This document shows positions 56,710 to 64,000 of a stretch of DNA of 64,000 bases, in pieces. The notes beneath the pieces are model-generated. The model was not told where the DNA came from and made no database searches. It saw nothing but the letters and a program-made list of their open reading frames with translations. Source of the DNA: Acholoe squamosa (taxonomy: Eukaryota > Annelida > Polychaeta > Phyllodocida > Polynoidae); NCBI GenBank assembly GCA_949317995.1, contig OX439048.1, positions 27,905,495 through 27,969,494 on the forward strand, read 5' to 3'. Position 1 is the first letter of the stretch; each line of letters starts with the position of its first letter. The translations under genes and the position numbers were made by a program.

Positions 56710-57470
56710 ACCAAGTTTATAAAATGTAGACTTACAAGAACAATAAGGTAACCCCAAAAAGAAAAGAGATAAAACTCCCCATGCTGCAGTGTAAGCAAAC
56801 ATTTGAGCGAGAGTTAACTTCGTTTCAACTTAGTTACAGAAGAGTGGGGAGACCTTGTTGATAGTAAAAAGGTGTTATTGATCACCTGGAAAAACACCTG
56901 CAGGTGAGGAGGGCGCCTGGAGACTCCTCCAGCCTCTTTCCCAGTCCACGGTCGATTAGCAGCTCTCCATCACCTACCACACTATCCCACCAACACGACA
57001 CTCGCAACTAACTTCTCCTGTAGACACCCCCCCCCCCATCACTCCCTCCCACTCACATACCCTGGAGATGCCTTGAAGTCAATGCTCTTTAAGGGTTACT
57101 GGCTCTTTGGTGCCTCTGAAGAACGGCCCTTTTAACGCCTGTACAAGGTTTTTTGATGGGCGTTACTCTTTTTAGGTCATTACTTGTGTTCTTAATTCAG
57201 ACTCCAGTTTTTTCCCAAGCGTTTTCTGATACTGATGTTTCTTCATACGTGCATTTTGAAGTATTATGTACAAATCTCTTTTCTGCTGTTAAGAAAAAAA
57301 AGTTGATTAATGGGTTCAAGATTGCTAATGGGTTCGGTTCAACATTGGTTTGAGGATTATCAAAAGTATTGAGACGTATTATTTGTATTAAGTCGAAGAA
57401 CGTTTTGTTTCCTTGTAAGGGTATAAAAAGGTGTCATTGTCCTAAGAGCATCAGGTATTTATCAACCCAG
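56710..57470. other. Intergenic, nothing recognised
   Basis: Contains a C-run near 57,028 and a 66-codon frame (57,153-57,353) with a hydrophobic start but no further support. Confidence 0.5.
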
Positions 57471-57476
57471 ATAGCC

Positions 57477-57960
57477 CTACTGTCCTACATGTAGGACGCC
57501 TAAGTGACATCATGAGATGAGGTCTATATCTACACATAAATTCAACAGATATGGAAGTGAAATGTTGCATCCTATAGTTCTAGGCCCAAGGCTTACAAAA
57601 ATGCTCCATACAGGTTTTCTTAGGTACTTTTATGACATTACACATAATGTCCCAAAACACTTACTGCTAAGGAAATAACCATCTGCTATAGATTTTGACC
57701 TTCACAGAGGGGACAGACACCCAAAGGCCTACTGTCCTATATGTAGGACAGTGCTTATCTTTGGATCCGCTAGGGGGAAAGCTTTGAAATTTCTTGTATG
57801 GCATAAATGACCATATATAAGCCTATTTGTCACTCTGTTACAGGAATTGTGGTTTCCATGGCAACCAAAAGAACACAAATTTCAAAAGACTGTATTCCTA
57901 AGTCCTACTGTCCTACATGTAGGATGGTAAGCAAACCCTCATATCTCTGGGCACAGTGGA
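57477..57960. repeat. Three spaced copies of a TCCTACATGTAGGA palindrome
   Basis: GTCCTACATGTAGGAC is at 57,482-57,497. A 22-bp near-palindrome ACTGTCCTATATGTAGGACA+GT is at 57,731-57,752, and TCCTACATGTAGGA at 57,911-57,924. All are preceded by CCTACTG or CCCTACTG. Sequence after copies 2 and 3 is alignable but diverged (AAATTT(C)TTGTA, ACCATATATAAGCC / GTCATATATTAGTC). This suggests an old tandem array of roughly 175-250 bp units with the palindrome as the conserved core. Confidence 0.75.
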
Positions 57961-57964
57961 GGTA

Positions 57965-59160
57965 AAGGTGCGAAATTTTGTACAGGACATATTTTGTCAT
58001 ATATTAGTCTACTAATAAATTTTCAGCACTCTATGACAAAAATTGCCTCTTAAGGGATATCTGGGTTAAGTTTCTGAAAATGTATTCACATCCAATTCAA
58101 ATCATTGAAAAAAGTGAGTAAGAACAACATTTCAACAAGCTGGGATTTCTCAGCGCATATCCGGTAATTTGGATATTTGCATGTGAAATGGGATGAGAAG
58201 TTGGGTTCTGAAAAGATTCTTGCATTTTGTCCCAAGTACCACCTTCAAGAGGGATTAAGGAGACATCCTGGATATTTCTTCAAAGCTGAGTTGCATACTT
58301 GTGTTCAAATTACAAGTTCAGTAATACATTAACCCAAACATTCCAGCAGTCGCCTTAACTGGCCATCAGAAAACAACAACAAAAAATACTTAAACAATAA
58401 TAGCAGTCACAGTATTTCCGGTGGCTGCATGTGTCGGGGTTGCGGGAGGAACAAAAAGACACAAATACAAAAAGGGAACACAAAAAGGTAATTGATGGTA
58501 ATCGGCCCAACCTCGTGATCTCCCCCTGCTGATAGCCGCAGGGCTCTCAGCACCTGAACTGGTAGGAGGAGGTAACATTATGTTAGGCTTGTACCCTCTC
58601 AGCGCCTACACACTGGAGCCGCCTACCCACAGTGGGAGGTCCATGGGAAAAAGCAGTTCCATATCTACAATCATCCTATATAACTATCCCATCATAGCTA
58701 TGGCTGGTGGTTATGATGCAGCCTGTATATTTCTAGATTTAAGTGGCAATTCTTGGTGTAGTAAAGTGGTTATATTAAACAAGAGAGGCGGGAGAGCAAA
58801 GGTCAGAGCTACAGGTGGATTAGAACGTGTCAGCAGTTCATGTAGTTTGTGATAAGTTTGCTGAAAATTAGTGATGCTCCTTTTATTAGGAATAGTGAGA
58901 CATAACATTACTAAGCCTCAAGATAGCTAGGCACCTAGCAATACTTTAGCTTCTACTATGTGATTTCAACCAGTCAGTTATTGCCCATTGTCATTGGGTA
59001 TCGAGTCTATATAATCCCAAGCGTTAATAAGAATGTGAACTTAAATGAAAAGCAGCATATGTATTCATGTTAAGGCTCTTCGGGGATTTAGCTAAACCTG
59101 GTTGAAATAGAGCACCATTATCGGTGAAAAAGGGCACCTTTGACCCTAGATGTCCCATAC
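57965..59160. other. Intergenic, nothing recognised
   Basis: No gene supported. The 90-codon frame at 58,580-58,852 has no recognised domain. Confidence 0.5.
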
Positions 59161-59164
59161 CCTA

Positions 59165-59313
59165 CAGAGGCGGATCCAGGATTTCGAAAAGGAGGGGGTG
59201 CGCCCCTTGTTTAGCACTTATTTTTGGCTAAATTTCAGGCTTAGATTAGCCAAATAAACTCTAAACTACAGGGCAACAGGAGGGGGGCGCCCCCCCATCT
59301 AAATCCGCCACTG
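59165..59313. mobile_element. 149-bp hAT-like MITE, CAG(A/T)GGCGGAT ends
   Basis: The left end CAGAGGCGGATCCAGGATTT is inverted at the right end (AAATCCGCCACTG), and GGGGG/GCGCCCCC blocks lie just inside each end. CAGNGGCGGAT termini are typical of hAT elements. CCTA lies before the left end and one base after the right end, which is only weak evidence for a target duplication. Confidence 0.83.
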
Positions 59314-59319
59314 GCCTAT

Positions 59320-61355
59320 GTAATGTCCCTGCTAATCCTGCCCTCTGACTCCAGTGTTTTTTGAGTCCCTTTGAAGAGAATGGGACATGAGTATGCCTAA
59401 TGTAGCCCCTTAGGTGACGAGGCTAACAAATCTTCAAAGTGGAGAGGAGAATTATTATCTCTGTAGATCTTATGTTTGAAAAGGAAACCATGTACGCATT
59501 TTACCATTAATGCATTAACCCTCCTGACCAACAAGTACAAAGCCCGGAGCGGAGGATTTGCAGATGTATCACGCAAGATGACATCTTGTAGTTGGAATGC
59601 ATTATAACCATTGTTTCCAGGATATCAAACGACATATCCTCCCCAATGTTAAAAGCCTATAGATAGAGTTGCTCCAGGTAATCTGTAGTGCCTCCTGTGT
59701 TAGGTTATGGACGAGGAGAAAGCCCTTTTAGTCCCTATCATCGCTCACCAGGGCCACTGATTACCATGTATCATACTTTGCCACAAAATCTCCTCTTTTC
59801 CCATTGGCTAATTGCCGGGCCTTCCTGTCTTCCCATTGGTTGATTAGCAACACATGACCCCGGACTGGCTGTGAGGGGAACCCACTGAGTGCGCAACGCG
59901 TGGAGCGCATTCCATTTTGTGTTTTGGGTGAGGGCAGGTGGGAGTTGGGGGTCATGGCTCTTGTTGTATGGAAGGAGACTAGGGGGGCTGGAGGGGTAAG
60001 GCACATCATGTAAAATTCATCATCGGAACAGGAGGCCTGGTCTGTTGCTGATATCCTGTACATGGCGGGAACCTGCAGAAAGACAAGCTTATCCCAAATG
60101 ACTACTCCATTCTATTAATAAACCATCAACAGGTGCAAATGTCTAAAGGTAAGATAAACTTTTGAGAAACATGTCCCTGCCAAAACGCATATTGCAATGA
60201 AGCACAAGGCTGCAGGAGGCAAATATAAGCACTCGTGGAATAGGGTTTCAAGATAGGTAAAAGGTGTATGATCAGATTTGGATTATAGACTCGTGGTACA
60301 TTGACGTATAAATCTGAGCAAAACCCCTGACCGTGTAATAGGGTATACAAAATCAATGCTTTGGACATTGTTTATGATGATTTAACTCTACTACTAGTTT
60401 GTCTTCAACAGCCAAGTGGAAAACTATACCCATATAAAGTAGAAAAGAAAATAAGGTACATATATGACCATCACTAATGCAACATCACCTGACAGTACTC
60501 CCATCCATTACCATTAGTTTCATCATGATAACAAATCGATGATTAAGGAGGCTGAGGTGCGGGTCAGGAGGATTTAGTTCTGGATTGTCAGCCTGGGAGG
60601 TGGATGATGAATGGGCCTGAAGAACACAGGTGATGAATGATAAACACTCTGTGGAAACATGGACAATGGGTCATATACATATAAATGAGTGATAGATAGA
60701 CAACATACTAAGAGAATATGAATAATTGGTGCTGGAGACGACCTATACTGAATAAAGGGATACTTAGGGGCTAATGGAAGATGGGGTTTTAAAGTACATG
60801 CGACAGGGGCCGCTGGTGCTTATATCATTGCTACAGATGCAGTAGTTGAAGTGATAATTAGTTTCTCAACAAGTAGAAAGTGCCCATTTGTACTAAACCT
60901 ACGGTAGTTACCCCACAACAACCTCCAGTTACCCCAGGCAACTTCCCCTGTAACACCCAATATGTGTGCTCTGACATTAGTGAAGACGTATACGTCTGTT
61001 CTTATACATCCATTCTATGTTTAAACATTGAGGATAATGAGTTCAAGGTACAGGACCCATGAATAATCAGCTTGTGTAGAGCAGTTTTTTTTATTGCTTA
61101 GAAGACATCCCCATCTCCAAGAGGTGAGCTCAGCTTTTAGAACCTACTACATCATCAGCTGTGTATCTCTTGGGGACCTCTGAGATTGTTCTCTGGGCAG
61201 GCCTTTTATTGCCTTTACAGCTAAACCCTTACCCTTGGGTTCAAAGTAAGATGGATACCCTGAACCAGTTATATCATTGACAATAGGAAATTGTCATTTG
61301 AAAGTTATAGTCAAGGAGTTCACTGATTTCAATCAGTACTCACAGTCATTTCAGT
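59320..61355. other. Intergenic, nothing recognised
   Basis: No supported gene or element. Overlapping minus frames at 59,761-60,063 are unsupported. Confidence 0.5.
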
Positions 61356-61360
61356 AAATT

Positions 61361-61682
61361 GACCACTTTTCACATTGACCTCAATCACTACCCACATTGA
61401 CCTGAGTACTAGTAGATGGGAACTTCTCCCTCTGGGGGTTAAAATACCCTAGACCTGAGTCAGCCTCCATGTTGACCTGAGTCAGCCCCCATGTTTAACA
61501 TGAGTCAGCTTCCATGTTGACCTGAGTCAGCCCCCATGTTGACCTTAGTCAGTCCCCAGGTTGACCTTAGTCAGTCCCCAGGTTGACCTTAGTCAGCCCC
61601 CATGTTGACCTTAGTCAGCCCCCATGTTGACCTGAGTCAGCCCCCATGTTGACCTTAGTCAACCCCCATGTTGACCTTAGTC
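61361..61682. repeat. 22-bp minisatellite, GTTGACCTTAGTCAGCCCCC+AT type
   Basis: About ten regular 22-bp units occur at 61,452-61,682 (CCTGAGTCAG and CCTTAGTCAG variants), preceded by more diverged ACATTGACCT units from 61,361. Each unit contains TGA(C/G)...AGTCA half-palindromes. Non-coding. Confidence 0.93.
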
Positions 61683-61689
61683 CGCGCCC

Positions 61690-62590
61690 ACCCCTGACCC
61701 CTGGCTACAATGGGACTGCACCTCTATGTGATACTAGTGCCTCACATCCTTTAGCCCTAATCCCCTCACCCCCACCCGATCCTCGTTCTACCCCAAGGGG
61801 ACGTTACATGCATTACCTGCTTTCAAAATTACCACATTGTACTCTGATTGTCGGGGCTCTAAAATCAAACTTTATTTTTTTTTAAAAGCTGGCACACTTT
61901 TGTCTTATAAAGTTATCCCTTTTTCACTAAGTTACATACACGTGCCTCAGTCATCATGAATATCGTTGAAATCCACTGATGTTCTTGAGATAAAAATGAC
62001 CTCCATTATTATTTCAGTGACCATGGTCACTAAAATACTTGATAGTATGGAGAAACAACGACATGCTACCCTGCCTCACAAATATTTTGTTTTTGTGGCC
62101 CATAGGCTTAGCCATTGAAGCAACAAACCAATTGCCATTAAAGTTATATAGAGTATCAAGCAGATCTACCACAGCTGTGAAAACGAGCCAAGGTGGCCCA
62201 TACACCTGGCTGTCATCTGCACGAATATTTTGGGTACATCACAAACTTTACAAAGAGAAAATGTGCACATAACTCATGTAAAGCACCCATAACTCGTGCA
62301 GATAGGACTGGGGAAGCAGTCACGTGACCATTACTACACTTCAATAGTACACGACCCACTAATAGCCCCTCAGGCTCATACTTCTGTCTCCAGTCTCCTG
62401 GATGTAGCCCTAACCTATACAAAGATATAACATTGCAGTACACGACCCCCTTATAGTCCCATGATTTAGTGTGTTATATAGCTATTTTTAATAAATACAG
62501 GCCTTTTAATAGAAATAATTCATAATTGCTGCATTCATGCATCCTATTGGTATCATATAAGTTGATTAACATGGAAAATTTTACCTCGGG
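61690..62590. other. Intergenic, nothing recognised
   Basis: AT-rich DNA with no supported gene. It separates the minisatellite from the CpG-rich leader at 62.6 kb. Confidence 0.5.
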
Positions 62591-62599
62591 AATACCTAG

Positions 62600-62695
62600 G
62601 GTATTTCCGGAACCGATGAGATACGACCGAAGCTGGTCACGTGACGACAGTTTGGATCGAGCGTCCGTTTTTGGCAGACGGTTTGAAACTTCCAG
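62600..62695 (+). promoter_or_regulatory. Promoter-like region and presumed non-coding first exon of the edge gene
   Basis: TTCCGGAA (62,605-62,612) matches ETS-type sites, and the palindrome GTCACGTGAC (62,636-62,645) is a strong E-box of the USF/CLEAR type. CpG density rises sharply here. The presumed first exon ends in ACTTCCAG at 62,695, immediately before GTGAGT. The transcription start cannot be placed. Confidence 0.5.
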
Positions 62696-63600
62696 GTGAG
62701 TTTTTTGTTGTTTTCACCCGTTTTACTGCCCTTTTTTGGGCAGTTTTTGCCCTATTTCAAGGGTTTTTGTTCTTGTTTGTGTCTAGCCAGGGTTACGCCG
62801 TTGGGGTACCCTTTTAGCGCTAGAAAATAAAGTTTTCTCTCAAAGACGGTCGTCGTGTCGGCGGGCCGTAGAGAGATTTTACATTTTTACAACTTCCTGG
62901 AGGAATTCCGCTGGAATTCTCTCGTTACAGGAATCTTACAGGGGCTCTTGAGCATTCCCTGATGTTATGGCACCTTTTTGCCTTCAGTTTGCACTTTTTC
63001 GGGCAGTTTTTGTCGATACCGATCGAAAAATTGTCCGTTGGGGCTCGCCGAGCACCAGCGCTGTTGTACCTGCGTACTTAGAGTAGGACAACGCGAGAGC
63101 TACCTAAAGTATACCTCTAAGTACATACCGCTCGGCGAGTTTCGCCGTTGCCGCTAAGCGGGTCTGCTCCAGGTACATGTATCTCGTCCTGCTCTAAGTA
63201 CATACCGCTCGGCGAGTTTCGCCGTTGCCGCTAAGCGGGTCTGCTCCAGGTACATGGTCTAGTCCTGCTCTAAGTACATACCGCTCGGCGAGTTTCGCCG
63301 TTGCCGCTAAGCGGGTCTGCTCCAGGTACATGTATCTTGTCCTACTCTAAGTACATACCGCTCGGCGAGTTTCGCCGTTGCCGCTAAGCGGGTCTGCTCC
63401 AGGTACATGTATCTTGTCCTACTCTAAGTACATACCGCTCGGCGAGTTTCGCCGTTGCCGCTAAGCGGGTCTGCTCCAGGTACATGTATCTTGTCCTACT
63501 CTAAGTACATACCGCTCGGCGAGTTCGCCGTTGAGTTACTGCTAAGCAGGTCTGCTCCAGGTAATAGTCTATAATCTTTTTATTTCTGGTCTTTTTCCAG
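62696..63600 (+). other. Predicted 905-bp intron in the leader of the edge gene
   Basis: The donor CCAG/GTGAGT at 62,695-62,701 is a perfect match to the consensus. The acceptor is a pyrimidine-rich run ending CTTTTTCCAG at 63,600. Splicing would place the ATG at 63,602 one base into exon 2 in a good start context (CAGGATGG, with A at -3 supplied by exon 1 and G at +4). Most of its second half is the 77-bp tandem array. Confidence 0.6.
63072..63562. repeat. 77-bp CpG-rich tandem repeat, six copies, with a short inverted partner
   Basis: GTACATACCGCTCGGCGAG begins at 63,121, 63,198, 63,274, 63,351, 63,428 and 63,505 (77, 76, 77, 77, 77 bp). Each unit continues TTTCGCCGTTGCCGCTAAGC and GGGTCTGCTCCAGGTAC. 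The last unit is altered. GTACTTAGAGTAGGACAA at about 63,073 is the reverse complement of the TTGTCCTACTCTAAGTAC junction, giving a potential stem with the array. Every intact unit contains CTCCAG/GTAC, which resembles a splice junction. Confidence 0.95.
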
Positions 63601-63601
63601 G

Positions 63602-64000
63602 ATGGCAAGTACATCTCAGTCCAGTCCCACTGCTGTGGAGAAGGGGAAGAAATCACATAAGAACTCAAGTTCCAGCTCTGCTAGATCTTCATCTAGGCAT
63701 TCTAAGGATAAGGGTGCTGAGAAAGACACTGTGAGTTCAGTAAACTCTGAGAAGGAGCCTGAAGTTCAAACTACTGAGACTCCCAGTGCTCCTGTGCTGT
63801 TGGTCCAGCAGCCACCTCAAAGATGGGCTCCTCCTATGCCCTACTACCAGCAGGGTTATGATTACTATCAGGACCCTTATCAGCCGATGGATTATGCCTA
63901 TGGTATGGATCACATGGCCTACCAGTGTGAACCAGTAGAGGAGGAAGGTCAGGGTTATGTGGTACTAGGCCCACATGGACAGGCACATGCTATGCCAGTA
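63602..64000 (+). CDS. Open, edge-truncated frame: Ser/Lys-rich then Tyr/Pro/Gln-rich protein; gag-like ORF1 or host gene
   Basis: Starts at ATG 63,602, the first in-frame Met after a stop at 63,572-63,574, and stays open for 133 codons to the window edge. Residues 1-50 are Ser/Lys/Arg-rich with a serine run at 22-26 and a basic KGKKSHK (14-20). Residues 50-64 are Glu/Thr/Pro. Residues 70-110 are rich in Tyr, Gln, Pro, Asp and Met (YYQQGYDYYQ), an aromatic low-complexity segment. Residues 111-120 are acidic then Gly/Val. No zinc knuckle, protease or reverse-transcriptase motif has appeared yet. The frame is low-complexity, but the codons are not periodic as in the minisatellites. The spliced leader with tandem repeats and the similar locus at 30.56-31.69 kb favour the ORF1 of a multicopy retroelement (LTR or DIRS-type). 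A disordered host RNA-binding-type protein remains possible. The family is not recognised. Confidence 0.62.
   Translation, partial: MASTSQSSPTAVEKGKKSHKNSSSSSARSSSRHSKDKGAEKDTVSSVNSEKEPEVQTTETPSAPVLLVQQPPQRWAPPMPYYQQGYDYYQDPYQPMDYAYGMDHMAYQCEPVEEEGQGYVVLGPHGQAHAMPV

Overview
This window reads as non-coding DNA from a repeat-rich invertebrate animal genome. I place it only as Metazoa, plausibly a lophotrochozoan or a basal deuterostome, and I cannot name a species. The reasons are: no bacterial-style gene packing or ribosome binding sites; moderate AT-richness with local CpG-rich islands; splice-signal-like leaders; many satellites and minisatellites; non-autonomous DNA transposons; and a SINE family with an ACTC-repeat tail. 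No recognisable conserved protein gene is present. Almost every short open frame lies in a repeat or in unremarkable intergenic sequence.

Layout. Positions 1-530 hold a ~38-bp satellite and about 600-2,070 an eleven-copy 134-bp satellite. Positions 2,065-6,595 are a patchwork of internal duplications. Positions 6,600-12,900 carry two SINEs and eroded palindromic elements. A 308-bp near-perfect fold-back element lies at 13,242-13,549. A 44-bp minisatellite fills 15.1-17.05 kb, and a TTAA-bounded element lies at 17.3 kb. Positions 18-30 kb are mostly unique DNA with a third SINE, hAT-like MITEs, a tRNA-Ala-like gene (28.86 kb) and another palindromic element. At 30.56-31.69 kb, on the minus strand, a CpG-rich leader with four 80-bp repeats runs into a short Lys/Ser/Thr-rich open frame. 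A 1.12-kb repeat occurs twice, at 40.0 and 49.3 kb. Minisatellites lie at 39.8, 48.0, 54.4 and 61.5 kb.

The most gene-like object is at the right edge. A CpG-rich promoter-like stretch at 62.6 kb is followed by a consensus splice donor (62,696), six 77-bp tandem repeats inside the presumed intron, a polypyrimidine tract and acceptor (63,600), and an ATG at 63,602. That ATG opens a 133-codon frame still open at the window end. The 30.56-31.69 kb locus has a similar layout on the other strand. I infer that both are 5' ends of one class of retroelement or multicopy gene, but the protein family is not recognised.

The genes do not form a pathway. What links the window is repeat biology: the 38-bp satellite appears to be built from the terminal sequence of a dispersed TTAACCC-ended palindromic element, and several MITE and SINE insertions still show exact target-site duplications.
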